Part shown: piece by piece, positions 50,212 to 57,982 of the stretch | Layout: the number at the start of each line of letters is the position of its first letter | Numbering within the stretch: position 1 is the stretch's first letter | NCBI RefSeq assembly: GCF_001184025.1 | Contig: NZ_BBYG01000008.1 | Coordinates: 806,001-870,000, forward strand | Length of the DNA stretch: 64,000 bases | Direction of reading: 5' to 3' | Origin: Streptomyces maremycinicus | Lineage (GTDB): Bacteria; Actinomycetota; Actinomycetes; Streptomycetales; Streptomycetaceae | Translations under genes and position numbers: made by a program | Notes under the pieces: model-generated | Seen by the model: only the letters and a program-made list of their open reading frames with translations | Told to the model about the DNA's origin: nothing | Databases searched by the model: none

Positions 50212-51669
50212 CTATCCCTGTTCTGCGGGGGTTTCGCGAGCCTCGACCGTGTGTCCCACGTGCTGTTTCTTCCCGAGCAAAGTGGCCACGAGGCCGGCGC
50301 CGAGCATAAGGAGGGCTGCGGCGACGGTGAGCGCCAACGAGAAGCCTTCCGTCGCGGCGCGCTGCGGGGTGGCGGAGTCGGCCAGGTCGTTGCTGCGGTG
50401 TGCTGCCAGGGTGACCAGCGCTGCCAACCCCACGGCGCCGCCGACTTGTTGCACCGAGCTCAGGACCGCCGAGCCGAGGCCGGCGTTCTCCCCAGTGGTG
50501 CCGGTGAGTGCGGCCATCGTCAGGGCGGGCAGGCTCAGTCCGCATCCGAGGCTCGTGACGAGCATGCCGGGCAGCACTCCGGACGCGTAGCCGTCGCCAG
50601 CTGCCACGCCGGACAACAGGAGCAGTCCGGCTGAGCTGGTCACAAACCCTGTGACGAGCGTCAGGCGTATCCCGAGCCTGACCACCGCACGGGAGGAGAG
50701 CCACATGCCGGCGAGGATGCCGCCGCCGTAGGGCAGGTAGGCGACGCTGGCCGTGAGCGGACCGTAGTGAAGAACGGTCTGCAGGTGCAGCATCAGTAGG
50801 AAGGCCATCGCATAGAAGGCGGCTGAGAACAGCAGGGTCGTGCCGTTGGCGACGGCGCGGATCCGCGAGGCCAGGAAGCCCAGCGGTACGAGGGGCTCGG
50901 CGGTACGTGTCTCGACCGCAAGGAACGAGACCGCCAGGACGACGGCAAGGACCAGGGGGACGACGGAGGCCGCGTGACCCCAGCCCGACTCCCCGGTCTC
51001 GAGCAGGCCGTAGACCAGGGATATGAGCGCGCCGGTGCCCAGCACCGCACCGGGTACGTCGATGCGTGCCCGGTGGCTGGCCCGGCTCTCGGCGACCAGG
51101 CGGGGAAGCAGTGCGAGGGCGAAGAGGGCCACTGGCAGGTTGATGAGGAAGATCCAGCGCCAGGACGCCAGACCGGTCAGCGCGCCGGAGATCACCAGGC
51201 CCAGCGTGCCACCCAGACCCGCGATGCCGCCCCAGACGCCGAGCGCCTTGGCGCGCTCATCAGGGCCGGGGAACAGGAGTGTGATCAGTGCCAGCGCGGC
51301 GGGGCTGGCCATGGCCGCGCCCGCACCCTGGACGAACCGTCCGGCCACGAGCTGCCAGGGTTCTTGTGCGAGCCCGCAGGCCAGGCTTGCCGCACCGAAC
51401 AGCGCGACACCGGCCAGGAAGACACGTCGGCGGCCCAGCAGATCGGCCGCGCGGCCGGACAGCAGCAGCAGTCCGCCGAAGGCGAGGAAGTAGGCGTTGA
51501 CGACCCAGGCCAGACCTGCGGTGCTGAAGCCGAGATCGTCCTGGATGCTGGGGAGCGCGACGCTCACCACCGTGTCGTCCAGGACGAGCATGAACTGCAC
51601 GAAGCACAGGACGATCAGCGCGGGGAGACGGCGGTTGGCGCCTGAGGCCGGGGCCGGTGCCGAGGTCAT
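50212..51669 (-). CDS. MFS drug-efflux transporter (EmrB/QacA type)
   Basis: A 485-residue transporter with about 14 membrane segments. DHA2-family motifs are visible: LDDTVVSVALPSIQDDLGFS in the first helix, WVVNAYFLAFGGLLLLSGRAADLLGRRRVF across helices 2-3 (quoted in part: FGGLLLLSGRAADLLGRRR), and FVQGAGAAMASPAALALI. It should export a hydrophobic drug by proton exchange. It is divergent from an AraC regulator, its likely controller. No metal link is visible. Confidence 0.9.
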   Translation of the reverse strand: MTSAPAPASGANRRLPALIVLCFVQFMLVLDDTVVSVALPSIQDDLGFSTAGLAWVVNAYFLAFGGLLLLSGRAADLLGRRRVFLAGVALFGAASLACGLAQEPWQLVAGRFVQGAGAAMASPAALALITLLFPGPDERAKALGVWGGIAGLGGTLGLVISGALTGLASWRWIFLINLPVALFALALLPRLVAESRASHRARIDVPGAVLGTGALISLVYGLLETGESGWGHAASVVPLVLAVVLAVSFLAVETRTAEPLVPLGFLASRIRAVANGTTLLFSAAFYAMAFLLMLHLQTVLHYGPLTASVAYLPYGGGILAGMWLSSRAVVRLGIRLTLVTGFVTSSAGLLLLSGVAAGDGYASGVLPGMLVTSLGCGLSLPALTMAALTGTTGENAGLGSAVLSSVQQVGGAVGLAALVTLAAHRSNDLADSATPQRAATEGFSLALTVAAALLMLGAGLVATLLGKKQHVGHTVEARETPAEQG

Positions 51670-51834
51670 GCCGGGTATCCGGTCGTTGACCTGTCCAGCG
51701 CGTTCGTACGGCGATGGCGGCGCCCGTGGCGCTGATGAGTGATCGGCATAGGGCGAGGCTATGTACCGGCCCCATGTGGCTGCGATGCGCTACGAGGCCA
51801 GGTCGTATCGTGTTGAGGACATACGCTGGGACGC

Positions 51835-52638
51835 ATGGATGAGGCTGTCGCGTGTGCGGCCCCAACTGGGGTAGGGGCGATCGTCGTTGGGAGCTTCCCG
51901 CTGTCGTCGGGGCAGTGGTTCGATTCGCACAGCCATCCGCAGCACCAGTTGGCCTGGACTCGACGTGGTGTGCTCGGTGTCGCCGTCGGCGACGCCTACT
52001 GGATCCTGCCGCCCACCCGGGCGTTGTGGTTGCCCGCGGGGGTCGTTCACCGGACCGGTGCGACCCGCGACGCCGTCCTGTGCAGCCTCTATCTCGAACC
52101 GGACCGCTGCGGCCTGGACTGGGCCGAGCCCACGCCGGTTGGTGTAGACGGGCTGCTGGCCCACCTGATCGCTTACCTTGCCCGTGAGGATCTCGCCGAT
52201 GACGCGCGGCGGCGGGCCGAGGCGGTCGTGTTGGACCTGTTGCGCCCGCTGCCCACCACGCCCATCGACGTGCCGTATCCCGTCGACGACCGCCTGCGTG
52301 CCGTGGCCGACACACTTCTCGCCGACCCTGCGGACCCGCGTCGCCTAGATGCGCACGCCCGGGCCGTCGGAGTGAGCCGCCGCACCCTGACACGGTTGTT
52401 CGTGGACGACACCGGCATGAACTTCGATCGCTGGCGGACTCATGTGCGGCTGCGTGCCGCGCTGTCTCTCCTCGCCGAAGGCCAGCCTGTGTCCCGTGTT
52501 GCACACACCGTGGGGTACGCGACTGCGAGCGCCTTCCTTGCGGCGTTCCGGCGAACTGTGGGTACCTCCCCGGGTCGCTATCTCAACGGCGACGCCATGT
52601 TTGGGGCGCCCGAGGAGAGCCCCGACTCCGACGGATGA
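51835..52638 (+). CDS. AraC-family transcriptional regulator
   Basis: A 267-residue regulator with an N-terminal cupin-like sensor (FDSHSHPQHQLAWTRRG, WLPAGVVHRTGATRD) and a C-terminal double helix-turn-helix (ARAVGVSRRTLTRLFVDDTG, VAHTVGYATASAFLAAFRRT). It probably controls the divergent MFS exporter 165 bases away. ATG 51835. Confidence 0.9.
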   Translation: MDEAVACAAPTGVGAIVVGSFPLSSGQWFDSHSHPQHQLAWTRRGVLGVAVGDAYWILPPTRALWLPAGVVHRTGATRDAVLCSLYLEPDRCGLDWAEPTPVGVDGLLAHLIAYLAREDLADDARRRAEAVVLDLLRPLPTTPIDVPYPVDDRLRAVADTLLADPADPRRLDAHARAVGVSRRTLTRLFVDDTGMNFDRWRTHVRLRAALSLLAEGQPVSRVAHTVGYATASAFLAAFRRTVGTSPGRYLNGDAMFGAPEESPDSDG

Positions 52639-52748
52639 CACCGCGCGCCCGATCTGTCGCACCGCGACCTGGAGCGCCCGGCGGCGTAGGAGTGGCCGCA
52701 GATGCGTGCTTCTGATGAGGATGTGTCTGTCGGCTTTGCGAAGCCGGG

Positions 52749-53621
52749 TCAAGAAGCAAGCGGCGCCAGCTCGGAGAAGGTCTTGCCGCCGTCCCGCGAC
52801 TCGTACACACCCGTCATCGTCGCCGCGAGGACGTGGTCGGCGTTCACTGCGGTCAGTGCCTGGGGCTGCCCGCCGGGCACGGTCGTGAGCTCCTTCCACG
52901 TCTTACCGCCGTCCGCGCTGCTGCTCAGCTTCCCGGACGTGCCGATGCCGAAGAGGGACTTCTCCGCGGGCCAGGACACAAACGCCTGCACCGGCTCGGC
53001 ACCCTTACCGAAGGTACGGCCGCCATCCGTGCTGGCGACGACACCCTCCGCCGTGGTGGCCAGCAGCTTGTCCCCGGAGAGGCTCACCGCGAGGTCGAGG
53101 GCCTCCAGCGTCGCCCGGTCGTCCCAGCTCTTGAGGTCGCTGCTGACCCGGATCCGGCCGCCCTCGTATCCGTAGACGGTGCCCTTGGCCGAGTCCAGGG
53201 AGTGGAAGTCGGCCTCCCCGGACAGGGACTGGGACGTCCAGGTGCGGCCCGAGTCCTTGGTCTCGATCAGGCCGACGTTGCCGGGACGGTCGCTCCCCGG
53301 GGCGCCGTGTCCGCTGGCGATGAAGGTGTTCTCGCCGGTGATGGTGAAGCCCATGAAGTCGTCCTTGCGGTCGCCGACGAGCTTCGGCTCCTGTCCCTTG
53401 GCCACGGTGTAGAGGCCGCTGTGGGTGGCGACGTAGACGCGTCCGTCAGCGGGATCGACGCCCAAGCCGTGCACGTGGGACAGCGGCCCCGACGAGTCGG
53501 ATGCGTCTGCTGCCGTCTCCGCGTCGGGAGAACCGCCTCCGCAGGCGGCGAGGACCAAGGCGGCGATCGAGGTGCCGGCGGTGGCGAGCAGGGGGCGGCG
53601 GACAGGCGGGTGCGCGGTCAC
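52749..53621 (-). CDS. BNR-repeat beta-propeller lipoprotein (F510_1955-type)
   Basis: A 290-residue lipoprotein with a lipobox ending ALVLAAC and a sialidase-like propeller. BNR (Asp-box) repeats are clear: ETKDSGRTWTSQSL, ASTDGGRTFGKG, SSADGGKTWKEL and ESRDGGKTFSEL. A HVHGLGVDPADGRVYVATHSGLY segment opens the domain. Proteins of this kind are often encoded near copper-tolerance genes in actinobacteria. Real glycosidase activity is doubtful. It lies downstream of NlpC/P60 copy 2 on the same strand. Confidence 0.82.
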   Translation of the reverse strand: MTAHPPVRRPLLATAGTSIAALVLAACGGGSPDAETAADASDSSGPLSHVHGLGVDPADGRVYVATHSGLYTVAKGQEPKLVGDRKDDFMGFTITGENTFIASGHGAPGSDRPGNVGLIETKDSGRTWTSQSLSGEADFHSLDSAKGTVYGYEGGRIRVSSDLKSWDDRATLEALDLAVSLSGDKLLATTAEGVVASTDGGRTFGKGAEPVQAFVSWPAEKSLFGIGTSGKLSSSADGGKTWKELTTVPGGQPQALTAVNADHVLAATMTGVYESRDGGKTFSELAPLAS

Positions 53622-53656
53622 GGTGGTTCCTCGGGTGGTGGTACGGGGGTTGGTGC

Positions 53657-54682
53657 TCAGGGCCTGCTCGCGGCGAAGAACGGCATGGAGTCCAACGGGA
53701 CGATCTCCACGTTCTTGCCCGTGCGCGGCGCGTGGATGGCCTTGCCGTTCCCGACGTACATACCGTTGTGCTGGTTGTCGTTGTACCAGTAAATGATGTC
53801 ACCCGGCTGCAGATCGGACTTGGCCACCTTCCGGCCGGCGTCGTACTGCTGCTTCACGGTGCGCGGCAGCGAGACGCCCGCCGCACGCCAGGAGGCGCCG
53901 GTCAGGCCCGAGCAGTCGTAGGAGTTGGGACCGGTGGAGCCCCACTCGTAAGGCTTGCCGAGCTGCGCGTACGCGAAGTCCAGCGCGACCTTGCCGCGGC
54001 CGCTGGCCGGGCCGTTGTAGGTGGTCGGCGCGTCGCTGGCGCCCGCGGCGGCGTCCTCACGCTCCTGGTCGGCTTCCATCTTGGCGCGCTGGGCAGCGGT
54101 CAGGCTGTTGAGGAGCTTGCGCGCCTTCGCCAGCTTGTCCTGGACCTCGGCCTTCTTCTCGCCGGCCTTGGTGCGCGTCTCCTCCAGAGCCTTCAGACGC
54201 GTCTGGGCGGCCAGGCGTTCCTGCGTGAGTTCGCGCTGCTTGCCCTGCATCGCGCTCAGGGCCTCGGCCTGCCGGTTGCTCGTACGGTCGAGCATCTGGG
54301 CCTTGTCGAGGTAGTCGTCCGGGTCGCCGGACAGGAAGAGCTGCACGCTCGGATCGATGCCGCCGCTGCGGTACTGCGCGGCCGCCAGCGGGCCTATCTT
54401 CTCGCGCAGCTCGTTGATCTCCTGCTGCTTGCGGGCCAGCCGGTCCCGTGCGCCTTCCACCTCGCCCTGCAGCTTCTTCTGCTTCTCGCTGATGGCGTTG
54501 TACTCCTCGGTGGGAGCCTCAGCCTCCTCGTAGAGCCGCTCCACCTCCTTGCGCACCTCATCCACGGTGGGGTTGGGGGCCGCCTGGCTCTGCGTCGGCA
54601 GGAGGCTGACGGCGCCGGCGGCCATGCCGAGCGTGGCGATCCGGGCGCGGCTGGGCGGTTTCGGCCGACGGTGCGTTCCCAT
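53657..54682 (-). CDS. NlpC/P60 peptidoglycan hydrolase with coiled coil, copy 2
   Basis: A 341-residue RipA-like wall hydrolase. A signal peptide (ending TQSQAAP) is followed by about 180 residues of coiled coil (VDEVRKEVERLYEEAEAPTE, LREKIGPLAAAQYR) and a C-terminal NlpC/P60 domain. The catalytic Cys is in SYDCSGLTGASW and the His in NQHNGMYVGNG. ATG 54682 has GAGGAG upstream. The operator at 54835-54849 lies about 150 bases upstream. It sits next to the M56-BlaI pair. Confidence 0.9.
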   Translation of the reverse strand: MGTHRRPKPPSRARIATLGMAAGAVSLLPTQSQAAPNPTVDEVRKEVERLYEEAEAPTEEYNAISEKQKKLQGEVEGARDRLARKQQEINELREKIGPLAAAQYRSGGIDPSVQLFLSGDPDDYLDKAQMLDRTSNRQAEALSAMQGKQRELTQERLAAQTRLKALEETRTKAGEKKAEVQDKLAKARKLLNSLTAAQRAKMEADQEREDAAAGASDAPTTYNGPASGRGKVALDFAYAQLGKPYEWGSTGPNSYDCSGLTGASWRAAGVSLPRTVKQQYDAGRKVAKSDLQPGDIIYWYNDNQHNGMYVGNGKAIHAPRTGKNVEIVPLDSMPFFAASRP

Positions 54683-54834
54683 CGTGGAGTGACTCCTCTG
54701 CGCGTCTGTGGACCGAGCGACGGGCTCTGGTCGTCGGGCGACGCCAGTCAGCTTCGGCACTGTTCCCGTGGACCCGACGGTGGGCGCGGGTTGAACTCGC
54801 CCGCGCCCAGCGCCGCATCATCGAGCGGGTTAGA

Positions 54835-54849
54835 ACTTAGTAGCTTCGT
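54835..54849. promoter_or_regulatory. Operator copy 19, ACTTAG-TAG-CTTCGT
   Basis: Palindrome variant with the CTTCGT right half and one change on the left. It precedes NlpC/P60 copy 2 and lies just past the stop of the M56 peptidase gene. Confidence 0.68.
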
Positions 54850-54911
54850 ATTACGCATCGCAAGTGAGTCCGAGTCACAGCAGCCTCACGCGGAGCTGGA
54901 ATGCCCCGGCG

Positions 54912-55823
54912 TCAGCCGAGACCTGGCGGGCAGGCGACCAGCAGTGGCAGCAGCGGCACTGCCACGACCGCGGCGGCCGCCGAACCCCACAGGGCGGGGT
55001 GCGGGGCCTTGCGGGGGCCGAGGACTCGCTTCAGGCGGATCAGGACGTTCTGGCCGCCCGCGGCCAAGGCGCCCTTCGGCGTGCGGGCCGAGGCCATCTC
55101 GTACATCGCCGTTGCCAGCACCTCGTGGGAGTGGCTTCGCAGTGCGCGGTCGTCCGCGATCATCTCCAGCAGGAGCGCCGTCTGCTCCCGGGCATGGCGG
55201 GCCAGCGGCAGCCACCGGAACACGGAGTAGAACGCTTCCACGGCGGCCAGGAACAGGTGGTGGCGACCCGCGATGTGGGCCTGTTCGTGCTCCAGTACGG
55301 CGGCGAGCTGCTCGGGCGTCAGTTCGCGTACGGCCGCGTCGCTGATCACGATCCGGGGATCACGGCCGGGCAGACAGTAGGCGGCGGGCACGTCGTACGG
55401 CAGGACGGTGGCGCTGAGCCGGGCCGAGTGGCGGCCCACCAGGTCGACGGCATCCCGGTGCTCTGTCCGCACCCGACGGGCTCGTACGACATGGAAGACG
55501 AAGCTCGCCACCAGGGCGATCCCGATCGCGGCGGGGACACCGACGGCAAGCCGGTCTGCGGTGTTCGGATCGGGCTGAGCCGTGCCCACGTCCAGTCCGC
55601 AGGTGTGCAGCAGGCCCACGAGGCCCGCGTGCAGGTGCTCGGCCGGCATGGCCAGGCTGTACGCGGCGAGCGCGGCCCCGATCGAGAAGGAGACCGCCAG
55701 GGCGTGCCACACCGCTGCTGCCAGCGCGGGGGCCCGGTGCTGCCAGCTGCCGCGCAGCATGAGGCGCGGGGCGATGAAGCCCACCGCTGCGGTGTAGCCG
55801 ACCAGGGCCGGGGCCGCGTTCAC
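54912..55823 (-). CDS. M56-family (BlaR1-type) membrane metallopeptidase without sensor domain
   Basis: A 303-residue membrane protein with about four hydrophobic segments. The zinc motif is HEQAH in AVLEHEQAHIAGRHHLF, with the glutamate ligand region LLLEMIADDRAL downstream. BlaR1/MecR1 relatives of about 590 residues carry an external penicillin-binding sensor; here the chain ends after the last helix, so the signal must be sensed differently. It starts in an overlap with blaI (stop 55820), so the two are one unit. By analogy it should cleave the BlaI repressor in response to a signal. Confidence 0.88.
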   Translation of the reverse strand: MNAAPALVGYTAAVGFIAPRLMLRGSWQHRAPALAAAVWHALAVSFSIGAALAAYSLAMPAEHLHAGLVGLLHTCGLDVGTAQPDPNTADRLAVGVPAAIGIALVASFVFHVVRARRVRTEHRDAVDLVGRHSARLSATVLPYDVPAAYCLPGRDPRIVISDAAVRELTPEQLAAVLEHEQAHIAGRHHLFLAAVEAFYSVFRWLPLARHAREQTALLLEMIADDRALRSHSHEVLATAMYEMASARTPKGALAAGGQNVLIRLKRVLGPRKAPHPALWGSAAAAVVAVPLLPLLVACPPGLG

Positions 55824-56194
55824 GACTCGGCCTTGTCCTGTCGTCCCACGTTCCGCAGGGCCTTGCGCAGGGCGGACTGTTCTTCCTCGGACATGTTCTC
55901 GACGAAGTGGACCAGAGCTGTCCGGCGGTCCTTGCTCTCTCCCAAACCGTCCTCCATGAGCGCGGCGGAGTACGCCTCGCGGCTGCGCACAGGTGTGTAC
56001 AGCCAGGCGCGACCCTGCTTGCCCCGCAGCAGCCAGCCCTTGGAATACAGGATGTTGGTCACGGTCATCACCGTGGTGTACGCGACGGGACGGGTCTTGT
56101 TGATGTCATCGACTATGTCGCGCACGGTCGCCGGACGGTTCCACGTCCAGAGACGATCCATGATCTCTGCCTCGAGATCCCCCAGCCGTCGCAT
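55820..56194 (-). CDS. blaI: BlaI/MecI/CopY-family repressor
   Basis: A 124-residue winged-helix repressor of the penicillinase-repressor family. The N-terminal domain is typical: GDLEAEIMDRLWTWNRPATV, AYTTVMTVTNILYSKGWL and GRAWLYTPVRSREAY. The C-terminal helix (VHFVENMSEEEQSALRKAL) is the dimer part that M56 peptidases cut. No copper-binding CxCxxxxCxC motif of CopY is present. ATG 56194 has AAAGGAAG upstream and is preferred over ATG 56233. A degenerate operator (56222-56236) lies 28 bases upstream, consistent with autoregulation. It is the best candidate for the protein that reads the repeated palindrome. Confidence 0.9.
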   Translation of the reverse strand: MRRLGDLEAEIMDRLWTWNRPATVRDIVDDINKTRPVAYTTVMTVTNILYSKGWLLRGKQGRAWLYTPVRSREAYSAALMEDGLGESKDRRTALVHFVENMSEEEQSALRKALRNVGRQDKAES

Positions 56195-56221
56195 CGCCCT
56201 GACTTCCTTTCGCCACCGTGT

Positions 56222-56236
56222 ACGCAAGGCCATAGT
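56222..56236. promoter_or_regulatory. Degenerate operator copy, ACGCAA-GGC-CATAGT
   Basis: Weaker match, but with the TAGTAG right end and ACG..A left end of other copies. It lies just upstream of blaI. Confidence 0.45.
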
Positions 56237-56276
56237 AGACGGCCGCTCGGTCGGGCTTACGGCGCAAGGTGAAACG

Positions 56277-56498
56277 TCACGCCCGCCCTGTGAGTGCGTA
56301 ACCCGCCTCGTCGATCGCCTCGCGCACCCGAGTGTCGTCGAGTGGGGTGGTGGACGTCACGGTGACGCGGCCCGTGGGGGCGTCGACCTGTACGTCGACG
56401 ACGGTGTCGAGCGCCGAGACCTCTTCCTTGACGGCATTCTCGCAGTGGCTGCACGTCATGCCGGACACGGAATACTCGGTCGTCAGTACGTCGGACAT
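56277..56498 (-). CDS. copZ: Copper chaperone CopZ (HMA domain), copy 2
   Basis: A 73-residue heavy-metal-associated domain with the binding loop SGMTCSHCENAV and the usual C-terminal REAIDEAGYALTG. Unlike copy 1 it has no Cys-rich N-terminal extension. A CsoR-type operator lies 24 bases upstream, shared with a divergent DUF6153 gene. No ATPase follows it, so it may act as a storage or shuttle protein. Confidence 0.93.
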   Translation of the reverse strand: MSDVLTTEYSVSGMTCSHCENAVKEEVSALDTVVDVQVDAPTGRVTVTSTTPLDDTRVREAIDEAGYALTGRA

Positions 56499-56521
56499 AG
56501 TTCCTCCCGGCGAGATCTGTA

Positions 56522-56538
56522 ATACCCTGGGTGGGTAT
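56522..56538. promoter_or_regulatory. CsoR-type operator, ATACCCTGGGTGGGTAT
   Basis: A 17-bp near-palindrome of CsoR type between divergent copZ2 and DUF6153 copy 3, able to control both. Confidence 0.8.
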
Positions 56539-56608
56539 CACGTCTCCGTGTCTACTCTCGTGGCCTCCGGGATGCAAGAGGCTGCTGATCTATGCCTACG
56601 ATGAGGCC

Positions 56609-57022
56609 GTGACCCGCTTCGGACAGCTCGCTCGACCGCACTCGACGGTGCGGTCCGGTGGGCTGCTCGTGTGCGCGCTGCTGCTGGGCCTGCTCGGCAT
56701 GCACGGACTCGGGCCGGTTCCGGAGGTCACCGCTGCCTCGGGGCACGACCGGATGGTGTCGGTCGCGCACACGGACGTCATGGCGTCAATGCCGGGCGAG
56801 TGCGATCACGGCGAGGGCGGCTGTTCGGGCCACACGGACCATGCCGATCCGACCTGTGCTTCAGCGTCCGTCGCCGGAGGTCCCGTGGTGGCACCGGTGC
56901 TCCTGCCCGATGTGGCGGCCTGCGTCGGCGCGGTGGACGTGCCTGCCTCTTCGGTCGGCAGTGATCCCGACGGCGGTCGCGCTCCGCCCTCACTCTCCGA
57001 ACTCCAGCTCCTGCGGATATAG
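56609..57022 (+). CDS. DUF6153 family protein, copy 3
   Basis: A 137-residue protein starting at GTG 56609 with a weak ribosome site. A membrane segment (GGLLVCALLLGLLGMHGLG) is followed by a Cys/His-rich region (GECDHGEGGCSGHTDHADPTC) that looks able to bind several metal ions, and the chain ends SELQLLRI. It is divergent from copZ2 over a CsoR operator and is followed by a DUF305 gene, likely in one copper-induced unit. Confidence 0.78.
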   Translation: MTRFGQLARPHSTVRSGGLLVCALLLGLLGMHGLGPVPEVTAASGHDRMVSVAHTDVMASMPGECDHGEGGCSGHTDHADPTCASASVAGGPVVAPVLLPDVAACVGAVDVPASSVGSDPDGGRAPPSLSELQLLRI

Positions 57023-57108
57023 AGCGACCCGCGCGACGCCGTACGCCCACAGGGCGGGCGCCGCGTCTCGGCATGCCCTACACAGATCCGAACGCAGGAG
57101 TTCACTTC

Positions 57109-57747
57109 ATGACCGCACACCGCAAGCTCATCCGCCGTACCGCTCTCGCCGCCACCGCGGGGGTGGCAGCCCTCGTGCTCTCCGCCTGTGGCGGCGGGGG
57201 GCACGACATGGGGTCCATGGGCTCCGACTCTGCCAGCCCGTCCGTCTCCGCCTCGGCAGAGGCCGGCAAGCACAACGACGCCGACGTCTCCTTCGCCACG
57301 GAGATGATCCAGCACCACCGTCAGGCCGTCGAGATGGCGGACCTGGCCGCCGACCGCGCCTCTTCGCAGGAGGTCAAGGACCTCGCCACGAAGATCAAGG
57401 GAGCGCAGGACCCGGAGATCAAGACCATGTCCGGCTGGCTCACCTCGTGGGGCGAGGAGGTCCCCGCCGACATGTCCGGCATGGAGGGCCACGACATGGG
57501 TGGCATGTCGTCCATGCCCGGCATGATGAGCAGCGAGGACATGGACAAGCTGGAGAAGGCATCCGGCGCCGAGTTCGACAACATGTTCCTCGAGATGATG
57601 GTCAAGCACCACGAGGGCGCCGTCACCATGGCCAAGACGGAGAAGGCCAACGGCGAGTACGGTCCCGCCGTGAAGCTCGCGGACGACGTGATCACGGCCC
57701 AGACCGCCGAGATCGAGCAGATGAACAAGATGCTCGGCAAGAGCTGA
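57109..57747 (+). CDS. DUF305 lipoprotein
   Basis: A 212-residue DUF305 (ferritin-like, four-helix) protein with a lipobox ending ALVLSAC. The paired His motifs are FATEMIQHHRQAVEMA and LEMMVKHHEGAVTMA, which bind copper in related proteins. A Met/His-rich loop (ADMSGMEGHDMGGMSSMPGMM) joins the two halves. ATG 57109 has AGGAG upstream. It likely binds or stores copper outside the cell and belongs with DUF6153 copy 3. Confidence 0.93.
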   Translation: MTAHRKLIRRTALAATAGVAALVLSACGGGGHDMGSMGSDSASPSVSASAEAGKHNDADVSFATEMIQHHRQAVEMADLAADRASSQEVKDLATKIKGAQDPEIKTMSGWLTSWGEEVPADMSGMEGHDMGGMSSMPGMMSSEDMDKLEKASGAEFDNMFLEMMVKHHEGAVTMAKTEKANGEYGPAVKLADDVITAQTAEIEQMNKMLGKS

Positions 57748-57762
57748 CCCGGCGACAGAAGC

Positions 57763-57801
57763 GGCGCGGCCGGGCGGTGCATACCGCCGTCCGGTCGCGC
57801 C
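57763..57801 (+). terminator. Terminator after DUF305
   Basis: A long GC stem (GGCGCGGCCGGGCGGT against ACCGCCGTCCGGTCGCGCC, with small bulges) is followed by CGTTTTCTGTTCT, a T-rich tract, giving a textbook intrinsic terminator. Confidence 0.8.
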
Positions 57802-57982
57802 GTTTTCTGTTCTCGACGGCCGTCGCACGGGGTCAAACGAGACGTTTGCGAACGATGAAGTCCCCAGCTGTTCGGTGCGGTTGGTCCTTCCAGGTGACCC
57901 TGGCGCCGTCATGTGGCTGGGTTCACGCGATGTTCTCCTGAGACGGCGTGCCGGGGCATCGCGAGCAGGTTAGGATCACGGC

